From Clostridia bacterium (lineage in GTDB: Bacteria; Bacillota; Clostridia; UBA1212): a DNA stretch of 64,000 bases. Position 1 is the first letter of the stretch, and each line of letters opens with the position of its first letter. The DNA is taken from NCBI GenBank assembly GCA_017444825.1, contig JAFSVU010000008.1, forward strand, positions 62,001 through 126,000, written 5' to 3'. This document shows positions 1 through 8,235 of the stretch, one piece after another. The position numbers and the translations under genes are program-made. The notes under the pieces were generated by a model. That model saw only the letters and a list, made by a program, of their open reading frames with translations, was not told the DNA's origin and made no database searches.

Positions 1-1546
1 GGTTCTGTATCTCTTTTTTCAATTCCTCTGATGGCTCGTAGCCCTTGGCGAGTATAATGGAAGCCTTGACCACCTGACCTCTCACCGGATCCGGGGCCGC
101 AGTTACGGCGCACTCGAGGACTGACGGATGTGTCATGATGGCTGATTCGACCTCAAATGGACCTATACGGTAGCCGGAGCACTTGATGACGTCGTCATTT
201 CTTCCCACAAACCAAATATAACCGTCGCTGTCGTACCAGGCATTGTCACCGGTATGGTAGTTTCCGCCTCTCCAGAGACGCTCATTGGCTTCGTCATCCT
301 GATAATAGCCGACTGTAAGACCTGTGGGCCTGTTCTCCTTCGCTCCGACCACGACGATCTCGCCCTCTTCGCCAATGTCGCAGGGTGTCCCGTCCTCGCG
401 CATGATCTTGATATTAAATGATGCCGCAGGCTTTCCGGTGGATCCCGGCCTTGGAGCGGACCACTGATAGTTCGCCATTATTACAACGCTTTCGGTCTGG
501 CCGAAGCCCTCATATATCCTGTGGCCTGTTATCTTCTGCCAGGCCTCCATGACGGAAGGGTTAAGAGGCTCGCCTGCCATGGAAAAATGCTGAACGGAAG
601 AAAGGTCGAACTCCGACAAATCCTCCTTGATCATAAATCTGTACATGGTTGCCGGAGCGCAGAACGTTGTCACCTTGTATTTTTCGATCACACGCATGAG
701 ATTCGCGGCAATGAACTTGTCCATGTCATAGCCCATAACTGCCGAGCCCGCGATCCATTGGCCATAGATCTTGCCCCAGCTGAATTTTGCCCAGCCGGAA
801 TCCGCCACAGTGAGGTGAAGGCCGTTTTCCCTGACCTGCTGCCAGTATTTGGCGGTCAGAATATGACCGAGAGGATAACTTTGCACGTGCTGAACAAGCT
901 TGGGCATACCCGTCGTGCCGGATGTGAAGTACATAAGCATCGGATCGTTTGCGTAGACCTTGTCCTCGCCGGAGGGTCTTTCGAGCTCGTCACTTTCAGC
1001 CGTATAACCCTCTGTAAAATCCAGCCAGCCGTCCGCTTTTCCGCCCAGTTTTGCGGTGTATTTCAGGCTCGGACAGTCGGGCTTCGAGAGGTTGATCTGT
1101 TCGATAACGTAAGGATCGTCGGCGCATATGGCCATATCGATGCCGATCTTATTTACTCTGTAGACAATGTCTTTTTTGGTAAGCTGGAACGTAGCCGGGA
1201 TGGCAATAATGCCCAGCTTGTGGCAGGCAGTAACCGTAAACCAGTATTCATAGCGTCTTTTAAGGATAAGGAGCACGCTGTCGCCTTTTTTCAGGCCCAG
1301 CTTCTTGAGATAATTGGCGATCTTGTTGCTCTGCTTCTTTACGTCAGTAAATGTGAAGACCGCGTCATGTCCGTGGTCGTCGCACCATACAAGAGCCCTC
1401 TTCTCCGGCTCAGCCTCAGCCCATCCGTCAACTATGTCAAATCCGAAATTGAAATCATCCGGGTATGTGAGTTTGTAATTGTTTTTAAAATCCTCGTAAG
1501 AGTCGAATTCAACCCTGTCGAGATATTTGTTGAGCATGTAATTCAT
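1..1546 (-). CDS. Acyl-CoA synthetase, AMP-forming (3' end outside window)
   Basis: Activates a carboxylic acid to acyl-adenylate and then acyl-CoA. Reading the minus strand from ATG at 1546 gives about 515 residues open to the window edge. The adenylation P-loop TSGTTGMPK is near residue 205, followed by EGFGQTES and the hinge region with YHTGDNAW and GRNDDVIKCSGYRIGP, so the large N-terminal domain is complete and most of the small C-terminal domain is present. The C-terminal catalytic lysine motif lies beyond the edge. The overall form resembles the acetyl/medium-chain (MACS-like) acyl-CoA synthetases rather than long-chain ligases, but the substrate cannot be read from sequence. It starts 18 bases after the cupin regulator gene and is probably co-transcribed with it from the promoter at 2209-2237. 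Confidence 0.93.
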   Translation of the reverse strand, partial: MNYMLNKYLDRVEFDSYEDFKNNYKLTYPDDFNFGFDIVDGWAEAEPEKRALVWCDDHGHDAVFTFTDVKKQSNKIANYLKKLGLKKGDSVLLILKRRYEYWFTVTACHKLGIIAIPATFQLTKKDIVYRVNKIGIDMAICADDPYVIEQINLSKPDCPSLKYTAKLGGKADGWLDFTEGYTAESDELERPSGEDKVYANDPMLMYFTSGTTGMPKLVQHVQSYPLGHILTAKYWQQVRENGLHLTVADSGWAKFSWGKIYGQWIAGSAVMGYDMDKFIAANLMRVIEKYKVTTFCAPATMYRFMIKEDLSEFDLSSVQHFSMAGEPLNPSVMEAWQKITGHRIYEGFGQTESVVIMANYQWSAPRPGSTGKPAASFNIKIMREDGTPCDIGEEGEIVVVGAKENRPTGLTVGYYQDDEANERLWRGGNYHTGDNAWYDSDGYIWFVGRNDDVIKCSGYRIGPFEVESAIMTHPSVLECAVTAAPDPVRGQVVKASIILAKGYEPSEELKKEIQN

Positions 1547-1564
1547 TTTTATGTAAACTTCCTG

Positions 1565-2128
1565 TTAAAGCAAAATAACTGCTAAAAATTTGGCTCCCGC
1601 GCCGCCGTATGCGGACTGTGCGTGTGGAACGGTAGGATCGAAATAGAAGCAATCCCCCTCTTCAAGGAGAAAATCGCTGTCGCCGAAAGAGACTTTTATT
1701 CTGCCCTCGAGAACATAGTTGAATTCCTGACCCGCATGGGCAACTTTTTCGGGGGGATTGGTCTCCGTCTCCGGACCCACAGTTACTATCATCGGCTCTA
1801 TTTTGCGTCCGATAAACTTATAGGCAATGCTCTCAAAGTCGTAACCCTTGTACCTGTCTACCGAAATGCCGCGGCCTTTTCTCACAAGAGAACAGTTAGT
1901 GAGCTTTGGCGAAACTCCGGTCAGGATCTCGGTCAGATCCACACCGAATTTAGATGCCAGCGCATAGAGGATACTTACCGGGAAATCGACTTTTGCATTC
2001 TCGTAATCCTCATATTCCTGCTCAGTAATGTCGAGATAATCAGCCATTTCTTTGACAGTGAAGCCGCAGATGTCCCTAAGGTCTGCGATCCTCGATGCGA
2101 TCTCGATGATACCGGTATTGTCGTTCAT
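1565..2128 (-). CDS. XRE-family regulator with C-terminal cupin domain
   Basis: A 187-residue probable transcription factor. Residues about 10-70 form an XRE/Cro-type helix-turn-helix (FTVKEMADYLDITEQEYEDYE). Residues about 110-187 form a cupin barrel with motifs GQEFNYVLEGRIKV and DCFYFDPTVPHAQS that would bind a small-molecule effector or metal. Start ATG at 2128 has GAGGTG seven bases upstream. Fusions of this type often sit next to the acyl-CoA synthetase they control, and here the synthetase follows after 18 bases; I infer local autoregulation of the pair. The effector could be an acyl-CoA or aromatic acid, which the sequence does not show. Confidence 0.9.
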   Translation of the reverse strand: MNDNTGIIEIASRIADLRDICGFTVKEMADYLDITEQEYEDYENAKVDFPVSILYALASKFGVDLTEILTGVSPKLTNCSLVRKGRGISVDRYKGYDFESIAYKFIGRKIEPMIVTVGPETETNPPEKVAHAGQEFNYVLEGRIKVSFGDSDFLLEEGDCFYFDPTVPHAQSAYGGAGAKFLAVILL

Positions 2129-2144
2129 TTAATCACCTCGTTGT

Positions 2145-2193
2145 CAGGCAAAAAAGCCTGATTTTTTGTATAAGCGGCTGTTTTCCGAGCCGC
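2145..2193 (-). other. Two small hairpins in the cupin-gene 5' leader
   Basis: Between the promoter and the cupin start are two inverted repeats: GCGGCT/AGCCGC (2174-2179 with 2188-2193) and CAGGC/GCCTG (2145-2149 with 2156-2160, loop of six A/T). On the plus strand the second is followed by a T run, but no plus-strand gene ends here. They may be leader structures or a weak terminator for lysA; neither is decisive. Confidence 0.35.
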
Positions 2194-2208
2194 AGATCAG
2201 CCGATACG

Positions 2209-2237
2209 ATTTTAGCACGGATCGGCCGCTGTTTCAA
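2209..2237 (-). promoter_or_regulatory. Sigma-A promoter for cupin regulator and acyl-CoA synthetase
   Basis: Minus strand: -35 TTGAAA at 2237-2232, 17-base spacer, -10 TAAAAT at 2214-2209. It lies between lysA and the cupin gene, 72 bases or more ahead of the start codon. Confidence 0.7.
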
Positions 2238-2255
2238 AGCAAATTCGACCCCGTT

Positions 2256-3542
2256 TTAAAGTTTAATCTCAGCTCCCGGGAAATCGAAAGTAGCAAAATA
2301 GTCCTCAGGCGTCTCTGCTCTTCTGATGAGTTTGAAGGTTCCGTCTTCTTTCAAAAGCACCTCGGCGGACCTGAGCTTTCCGTTGTAGTTATACCCCATC
2401 GAAAATCCGTGGGCACCGGCGTCATGTATAGCTATCAGATCGCCTATCTCTATCTCGGGAAGGCTTCTCTCAATTGCGAATTTATCGTTGTTTTCGCAAA
2501 GACCGCCTGTAACATCGTAGACCTTAGTCTTGGGCTCGTTCTCTTTACCCAGGACGGTAATGTGGTGATAACTTCCGTACATAGCGGGCCTCATAAGGTT
2601 CGCGGCGCAGGCGTCAAGCCCGACGTATTCTCTGTAAATATCCTTTTTATGGATGCACCTTGCAACGAGCACGCCATACGGACCGGTTATGTATCTTCCC
2701 AGTTCGGCCTTGACTGCAGGCACAGGCAGATCCTCCTCGGCGCATATCTTGCCGATCTTCTTTTCTACTGTCTCACCGACCTTGAATATATCAACAGGCT
2801 TGTCCGTCGGTTTGTAAGGGATACCGATGCCTCCGGAGAGGTTTATGAAAGATATAGTGATGCCGGTCTCTCTCTTTATATCCGCAGCAAGTCTAAGCAG
2901 CACCTCGGAAAGAGTCTCCCAGTATCTGTTGCCGAGCATGTTGCTGGCAAGGAACGAGTGAAGGCCGAAGGTCTTAACACCTTTTCCTTTGAGTATCCTG
3001 CAGGACTCAAGTATCTGTTCCCGGGTCATTCCGTACTTCGCCTCGCCCGGTGCCCCCATTATCGCTCCCGATATCGTAAAATCACCACCTGGGTTATACC
3101 GCATGCATACAGTCTCCGGAATGCCTCCGTGCTGCTCCAAGAATTCGATATGGGTGATGTCATCAAGGTTTATAAGCGCGTCAAGGCTTCTCGCAAGTTC
3201 AAAATCCTCGGCAGGGGTGACGTTTGATGAAAACATGATATCAGCCCCTCTGAATCCGCAGGCCTTTGCCATCAGAAGCTCCGTATAGCTTGAGCAGTCG
3301 ACACCCGCGCCCGCATCCTTCAGCACTTTAAGAATATATGGATTGGGACAGGCTTTTACGGCAAAATACTCTTTAAAATCAAGTCCCCTGAATGCTTCCC
3401 GAAGCCCGGCAAGAGCGTTTTTAATGCCTTTTTCATCGTATAGATAATAAGGCGTACCCACAGCCGAAGCTATTTTTTCAGCAGTCTCCCTGTTAAAGAA
3501 CAGTTTCTTTTCGGAGCCGCAGTCTTTTACATCAGTTTTCAT
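2256..3542 (-). CDS. lysA: Diaminopimelate decarboxylase family, PLP-dependent (LysA-like)
   Basis: A 428-residue fold-type III PLP decarboxylase. Expected reaction: meso-diaminopimelate to lysine, the last step of lysine synthesis, in the cytoplasm. The Schiff-base lysine is K63 in FAVKACPNP. Also seen are a glycine loop LSGGIGIPYKP, the phosphate-binding ELGRYITGPYG and the substrate-binding GGLCENNDKFA. I choose ATG 3542 because GGAGG lies eight to nine bases upstream, and this overlaps the ysxC stop by 11 bases; longer in-frame starts upstream lack support. The usual HxHIGS segment is replaced by GLHSFLASN, so the family is sure, but exact substrate (diaminopimelate or another basic amino acid) is less so. 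Confidence 0.82.
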   Translation of the reverse strand: MKTDVKDCGSEKKLFFNRETAEKIASAVGTPYYLYDEKGIKNALAGLREAFRGLDFKEYFAVKACPNPYILKVLKDAGAGVDCSSYTELLMAKACGFRGADIMFSSNVTPAEDFELARSLDALINLDDITHIEFLEQHGGIPETVCMRYNPGGDFTISGAIMGAPGEAKYGMTREQILESCRILKGKGVKTFGLHSFLASNMLGNRYWETLSEVLLRLAADIKRETGITISFINLSGGIGIPYKPTDKPVDIFKVGETVEKKIGKICAEEDLPVPAVKAELGRYITGPYGVLVARCIHKKDIYREYVGLDACAANLMRPAMYGSYHHITVLGKENEPKTKVYDVTGGLCENNDKFAIERSLPEIEIGDLIAIHDAGAHGFSMGYNYNGKLRSAEVLLKEDGTFKLIRRAETPEDYFATFDFPGAEIKL

Positions 3543-4137
3543 TTTCACCATCCTCCATAATATAACTGTCGATCTCATCCCACAATTCCGGGATACCTTT
3601 CTTTGTTTCGGACGATACCGCAAACACCTTTTTCCCATCGGGAAGCTCCAGTGCCTTTGATATCACCCTTTTGCTTTCGTTCACCTGCGACCTTGATATT
3701 TTATCCGCTTTAGTCGCAACTATGATATAAGAGATACCCGAGGCTTTTATCCACCTCATGAGCATCCTGTCTTCCGCAGAGGGTTCGTGTCTTATGTCCA
3801 CGAGCAGCATCACAAGATAAAGCTGTTCTCTGACGTTAAGATAGTTTTCTATCACTTTCCCCCAAAGGTCCATCTCGCTCTTCGAGACCTTCGCAAAACC
3901 GTAACCCGGCAGGTCCACAAAATGGATCTCATTGTCAATGTTGTAATAATTTATAAGCCTCGTCATGCCCTGTCTTGAGCCCGAACGCGCCAGGTTCTTC
4001 CGGTTGATCAATGCGTTAATAAGAGACGATTTCCCCACGTTGGAACGGCCCGCAAAAGCCACCTCCAGAAGATTGGACTCCGGAAGGTCTTCGGTCTTTA
4101 TGCAGGATTTTACAAAGCTTGAATTCTTAACGATCAT
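3532..4137 (-). CDS. ysxC: Ribosome-biogenesis GTPase YsxC/EngB
   Basis: A 201-residue TRAFAC GTPase of the EngB family, which helps assemble the large ribosomal subunit. G1 is GRSNVGKSS (residues 30-38), G3 is DLPGYG (75-80) and G4 is TKAD (142-145); the length is normal for the family. Start ATG 4137 overlaps the cinA stop by four bases (ATGA), so translation is coupled, and its own stop overlaps the lysA start. It lies in the operon that begins at 7106. Confidence 0.97.
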   Translation of the reverse strand: MIVKNSSFVKSCIKTEDLPESNLLEVAFAGRSNVGKSSLINALINRKNLARSGSRQGMTRLINYYNIDNEIHFVDLPGYGFAKVSKSEMDLWGKVIENYLNVREQLYLVMLLVDIRHEPSAEDRMLMRWIKASGISYIIVATKADKISRSQVNESKRVISKALELPDGKKVFAVSSETKKGIPELWDEIDSYIMEDGENEN

Positions 4138-5390
4138 TTTTCTTCCCCGTTTTCAAGTATCACCGTTCTCGCAAGGTTAAGAGCTGTGTTGGCGGCTCTC
4201 CTTCTCACGTGGTCTCTGCTGCCCTTGAAAAGATTCTCTGTAACGACGGTCCTGCCCTTGAAATACACGCCAATGTAAACAAGCCCCTGAGGTTTTCCTT
4301 CCATCGTCCCGGGGCCGGCGTTTCCCGTAACAGATATCGCAAGATCCGTTTTGCATAGCCTTGCGGCCCCTTCCGCCATGGCTTTCGCAGTTTCCTTACT
4401 GACTGCGCCGAAATCGTCAATGATTTTCCTTCCCACACCCAGAAGCCCGATCTTTGCGTCATTGCTGTAGGTCACGATGCCGGACTTGATAACGTTTGAG
4501 GCTCCGGGCACGGATGTGATCATCTCTGCAATCATCCCGCCTGTGCATGACTCGGCCGTGGAGAGAGTAATGCCGTTCCTTTCGCAAAGCCTCACCAATA
4601 TCTCAGGAACGCTCTGAGAAGTCTCCGAAACAAGGTTTTTCCCAAGTCTTTCTCTGATAACCAATGCGTCCTCTTCGATCAGCCTCTCCGCTTCCTCCTT
4701 TTGTCCGCTTGCGGAAACCCGGACAGTCACAGTGCCGTCCTTAACGTACGTGGCGGCGGTAGGATTGGTCTTTCCGTGAATTATGTCTGTAAGGATCCTT
4801 TCTACCTCCGCTTCCGGAATGCCCATTACCGTAAAGAACTTCGATGCAAGCACATCGGAACCTTCTTCGCGAAGAAGAGGCATTGCCTTGTTCTCAAACA
4901 TCGGACAAAGCTCAGAGGGAGGCCCCGGGAGAAGTATCACGGTCTTTCCGATTCCATCAAAAGAGCCTCTGATAAGGCAGCCGGGTGCGGTGCCGAACTC
5001 GTTTTCCAATATCACTGATCCCTCCGGGAAATATGCCTGCGAGATATTGGAAGGAGTCATTACCCTTCCGGTGTCTCTGAAATACGACTCGAGGTTTTCT
5101 TTGGTCTTTTCGTGAAGCTTCATTTCAAGGCCGAATACTTCGGCTGCTGTTTTTTTGGTTATATCATCTTCAGTCGGTCCAAGGCCTCCGGTAAGTATGA
5201 CCAGGTCACAGCGGGAAAGAGACTGCCTGATGGCTTCGGTAAGCCTCTCCTTATTGTCTCCGACTACAATGTGGTAATACACGGCATACCCTGCCGAGGG
5301 CAGCAGTCCCGATATGAACTGGGCATCGGTGTTTGCCACCTGCCCCATGAGAAGTTCTGTTCCTACCGAAATGATCTCAGCCTTTTTCAT
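4134..5390 (-). CDS. cinA: CinA: competence/damage-inducible protein with nicotinamide-nucleotide amidase domain
   Basis: A 418-residue two-domain protein. Residues about 1-170 are the MoaB-like CinA N-terminal domain (VGTELLMGQVANTDAQF, LTGGLGPTEDDITK), linked in the family to ADP-ribose or NMN pyrophosphatase activity. Residues about 255-415 are the PncC amidase domain (STAESCTGGMIAE, VSVTGNAGPG-like segment), which deamidates nicotinamide mononucleotide for NAD recycling. The start follows GAGGTTTT. It sits 18 bases after the dockerin protein gene and overlaps ysxC by four bases. Confidence 0.96.
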   Translation of the reverse strand: MKKAEIISVGTELLMGQVANTDAQFISGLLPSAGYAVYYHIVVGDNKERLTEAIRQSLSRCDLVILTGGLGPTEDDITKKTAAEVFGLEMKLHEKTKENLESYFRDTGRVMTPSNISQAYFPEGSVILENEFGTAPGCLIRGSFDGIGKTVILLPGPPSELCPMFENKAMPLLREEGSDVLASKFFTVMGIPEAEVERILTDIIHGKTNPTAATYVKDGTVTVRVSASGQKEEAERLIEEDALVIRERLGKNLVSETSQSVPEILVRLCERNGITLSTAESCTGGMIAEMITSVPGASNVIKSGIVTYSNDAKIGLLGVGRKIIDDFGAVSKETAKAMAEGAARLCKTDLAISVTGNAGPGTMEGKPQGLVYIGVYFKGRTVVTENLFKGSRDHVRRRAANTALNLARTVILENGEEK

Positions 5391-5408
5391 AAAACCTCTT
5401 TTACCCTT

Positions 5409-7106
5409 TCACCTGGTCTTCAGCGGATGTCCCTCAGGGTCCTTTGCCGCAAGATTGAGGTAGACCACGTCGTCAGTATTGACCGTACCGTTGCCGTCAT
5501 AATCCTGAGTATAAACGAGCGGAAAATAGTCAGGGTTCAGCATCGACGACAGGAGATAGGCGGCATCTTTCTCGCTCACCGCACCGTCGCAGTCTGTATC
5601 TCCGGGTATGCTGAGAAGATATTCAAATCTTCCCATCCTGAAGATGCTGCCGGTGGTGAGAACTGCAGATTTTGAGAATTCCCTGTCATGGACGTTTGTG
5701 GCGTACCCGCCGAGAGCCGCCGTAAGAGTGCCCGGAAAATCGCCCTCCGAAACACCGAATATGAGGCGTATTCCTCTCTCACTGTCATAAAAATATTGAA
5801 GTTTTTCAGCGTAGTTCCTGAGTTCCGCATCTTCTCTGTATTCTTCAGGGATCTCAAACTCAACAGATTCCACATCGTTGACATCAGATCCCGCGCCTCC
5901 CGTGGGGGGGTAGTTTCTGATATAGAGGGAAACGCTGTCGCCGTTATCTTTCATGCCGTAGATCGCATTGGTTTCGGGCCCTTCGTACGAATATATGTAC
6001 TTGATGAGGGTCTCGCTTACCGTGTCGAAAACGTGGACACCCGTTGCGGTGGTGAAAAGGACCTTTGTTCCGAGAGCCTTGATGCCTCCCCAGTAGCCTG
6101 ACCAATGGGATCCGCTGTCGGTGATGAAATAATCGCCGAAAGAATATAGCGATTCATACATATGAAAATCATCGGTGCGCCGGAGCTCCGTCCTGTTTTT
6201 CTTAGTGGAGGCAAGGTAGTACCAATAGCCATTGGCGAATACAAAGGAGGTGTCGGTGTCGTACCAGACGGTATTGGCGTTAACGTATATATCGTCTTCT
6301 GAATCGTCCCCGCCGTAAATAGCTGCCTGCCAGTCGTCATCACCCGTATGTTTGACCTTAAAATCGGTGTCGAGGCCTCCGTCACGGTCGGATCTTAGAA
6401 AATAATCGTGGTTGCAGTTTCCCAGCACGTTCAGATTCGACCAGGTAAAATCGATATTGTACCACTGTCCGCCGAGCTTAACGCGGTTCCAGATGTGGTT
6501 GATGGACTCCGAGACCACCGTGTCATGTGTGAAGCCAAGAGCAGTCAGCACGGCAGAGGCAAATAGCGTAAACGACTGGCAGACTCCCCTTCTTTCGGTT
6601 ATCAGGCTGTAGACCCCCGAAGAGGATAAGGTCTCATCGTAAACGAAGTTATTGGCAATATAATCGTAAACGTAGAGGAGTTTTGCTTCGTCGGACCAGT
6701 CCCCGTGAATGCCTTTTATGCAGTTATTTACATCCGCTTTAAACCTGGACATCGCCATCACGGCAAGGTCCGGGCTGAAGTTGTTTGTCACCTGAAGACC
6801 GGTGACGATCGTCTTATTGTGTGTATAGTTAAAGTTTGTTGCGATCAGGAATGACAGGGGCTCATAATTGTACAGAGCCGACATGTATGAAACGAACGTG
6901 TCCTTGTCGAAATTAAATCCGGATACGTCTATGTTGCTCTCACCGGCTGTAAGTTTGGAAGTGACCTCGGAGAAAAATCTTTTTGCGGTATCAGGGTCCG
7001 CGGCAAGAGGCTCCAATGCGTTCGAATCGACCGGCAAGGTGAATAAAGTAATCACAAAAATCAGCGCAAGAATGAAAGAAATACCATGTATGAAACAGTT
7101 CTTCAT
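5409..7106 (-). CDS. Secreted transglutaminase-like protein with C-terminal dockerin
   Basis: A 565-residue exported protein with a signal peptide (about residues 1-30, hydrophobic core FILALIFVITLF). The papain-like transglutaminase core carries a full triad: C176 in RRGVCQS, H204 in INHIWN and D219 in YNIDFTW. A beta-rich middle region of unclear family follows, then a type I dockerin in the last 65 residues with two calcium loops (DTDCDGAVSEKD and DYDGNGTVNTDD). The core could act as a cysteine protease or an isopeptide-forming enzyme. Dockerins bind cohesins; no cohesin is present in this window. Start ATG has GGGAGG five to six bases upstream, and the gene leads the cinA-ysxC-lysA operon. 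Confidence 0.88.
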   Translation of the reverse strand: MKNCFIHGISFILALIFVITLFTLPVDSNALEPLAADPDTAKRFFSEVTSKLTAGESNIDVSGFNFDKDTFVSYMSALYNYEPLSFLIATNFNYTHNKTIVTGLQVTNNFSPDLAVMAMSRFKADVNNCIKGIHGDWSDEAKLLYVYDYIANNFVYDETLSSSGVYSLITERRGVCQSFTLFASAVLTALGFTHDTVVSESINHIWNRVKLGGQWYNIDFTWSNLNVLGNCNHDYFLRSDRDGGLDTDFKVKHTGDDDWQAAIYGGDDSEDDIYVNANTVWYDTDTSFVFANGYWYYLASTKKNRTELRRTDDFHMYESLYSFGDYFITDSGSHWSGYWGGIKALGTKVLFTTATGVHVFDTVSETLIKYIYSYEGPETNAIYGMKDNGDSVSLYIRNYPPTGGAGSDVNDVESVEFEIPEEYREDAELRNYAEKLQYFYDSERGIRLIFGVSEGDFPGTLTAALGGYATNVHDREFSKSAVLTTGSIFRMGRFEYLLSIPGDTDCDGAVSEKDAAYLLSSMLNPDYFPLVYTQDYDGNGTVNTDDVVYLNLAAKDPEGHPLKTR

Positions 7107-7174
7107 GATGTCCTCCCGATGCGCATTTTTACATGCCCGGTCGACCGTAAAGTTCCCCGAGCATATACATTTTT

Positions 7175-7203
7175 ATTATATTATCGCGCGAGGGAAGAGT
7201 CAA
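7175..7203 (-). promoter_or_regulatory. Promoter for dockerin/transglutaminase-cinA-ysxC-lysA operon
   Basis: Minus strand: -35 TTGACT at 7203-7198, exactly 17 bases, -10 TATAAT at 7180-7175. It is divergent from, and almost touching, the esterase promoter at 7209. Confidence 0.82.
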
Positions 7204-7208
7204 GAATA

Positions 7209-7237
7209 TTGACAAAGCCTGCCCCGGTACATATAAT
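7209..7237 (+). promoter_or_regulatory. Consensus promoter for the alpha/beta hydrolase
   Basis: Perfect -35 TTGACA (7209-7214), 17-base spacer, perfect -10 TATAAT (7232-7237). A leader of about 24 bases would follow, with GGAGG at 7258-7262, five bases ahead of the start. Confidence 0.88.
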
Positions 7238-7267
7238 TTCCATAACAAATCTATTCCGGAGGTCTGT

Positions 7268-8149
7268 ATGATAGAAACAAAACGAATCGATTTAACGGAC
7301 GACGGACGGGTAAATCTCACTCCTTACGTCCTTGATTTCAGTCCCGAGCTCCCCCTCTCCGTATCACGGCCTGCAGTTGTGGTAATACCCGGCGGCGGTT
7401 ACCAGGGATGCTCCGACAGGGAAGGCGAACCGGTGGCCATGGCCTTCGCGGCTCAGGGATTTAATACCTTCGTACTTCGTTACTCCGTAGGTAAATACGC
7501 TTCATTCCCGAATCCTTTGATAGATCTTATGAAAACGATGAAGATCATCAGGGATCACGCCGAAGAATGGCACACAGACCCGGGTAAGATCGCTGTCGTT
7601 GGCTTCAGCGCAGGCGGACACCTGGTGGCGTCACTTGGCGTTTACTGGAACGACGAAAAGATACTTGCAAAAGCGGGAGTCAAGGCCTCCGAGGCAAAGC
7701 CGAATGCTCTCATCCTTTGCTACCCCGTTATATCTTCCGGAAACCGCAGGGAGCCCGGGACCATTGCCACTGCCGCTGCGGGTCACGATGAACCGGATAT
7801 ATATGACGTGCTTTCACTTGAAAAACACGTTGGGCCCCACACGCCGCCCTGCTACATCGCCCATACGTTTTTTGACTCGGTGGTGCCAGTGGAGAACTCA
7901 CTCCTTTTTGCAAGTGCCCTTGCCGAGAACAACGTTCCATTCGAGCTTCACGTGACTCAGGACGGTGTTCACGGCCTTTCGGTAGCGGACCACGTGACTT
8001 CGATAGGACCGTTCCTTCACAACAGCGCCTTCTCCGCATGGGTGAAGGGATCAGGCGAGTGGATGAAGAAGCTGTTTGAGTTTAAAGCCCCACCTGATTT
8101 TGAGTACGAGACCGCATTGAGACGCACAAGAAAATTCGATCTTATCTGA
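7268..8149 (+). CDS. Alpha/beta hydrolase, acetyl-esterase/lipase type
   Basis: A 293-residue cytoplasmic alpha/beta hydrolase of the acetyl esterase (carbohydrate esterase-like) group; no signal peptide is seen. The oxyanion-hole motif PGGGY is at residues 41-45, the nucleophile is S114 in GFSAGG, the acid is D203 in FFDSVVP and the base is H235 in DGVHGLS. Such proteins remove acetyl or other ester groups from xylo-oligosaccharides or similar small esters, in keeping with the glycan-related genes further right, though the substrate is inferred. It is a single-gene unit with its own consensus promoter and terminator. Confidence 0.9.
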   Translation: MIETKRIDLTDDGRVNLTPYVLDFSPELPLSVSRPAVVVIPGGGYQGCSDREGEPVAMAFAAQGFNTFVLRYSVGKYASFPNPLIDLMKTMKIIRDHAEEWHTDPGKIAVVGFSAGGHLVASLGVYWNDEKILAKAGVKASEAKPNALILCYPVISSGNRREPGTIATAAAGHDEPDIYDVLSLEKHVGPHTPPCYIAHTFFDSVVPVENSLLFASALAENNVPFELHVTQDGVHGLSVADHVTSIGPFLHNSAFSAWVKGSGEWMKKLFEFKAPPDFEYETALRRTRKFDLI

Positions 8150-8177
8150 CTTTTTTCGTGAACTTGATCAAAAACAC

Positions 8178-8214
8178 ACCCGCCCGGTTCGGCTGTCGGA
8201 TCGGGCGGGTTCTT
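8178..8214. terminator. Bidirectional terminator between esterase and mgtE
   Basis: Nine-base perfect stem ACCCGCCCG/CGGGCGGGT (8178-8186 with 8202-8210). T-rich tracts follow on both strands, so it can end both the plus-strand esterase and the minus-strand mgtE transcripts. Confidence 0.88.
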
Positions 8215-8235
8215 TATAATCTCAGTATACGGTTT

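Noticed and set aside
521-1585. Long open frame on the plus strand
   Set aside because: It lies opposite the acyl-CoA synthetase, which has clear family motifs; the plus frame has none.
2166-3227. Plus-strand open frame of 353 codons
   Set aside because: Antisense shadow of lysA with no ribosome site or family features.
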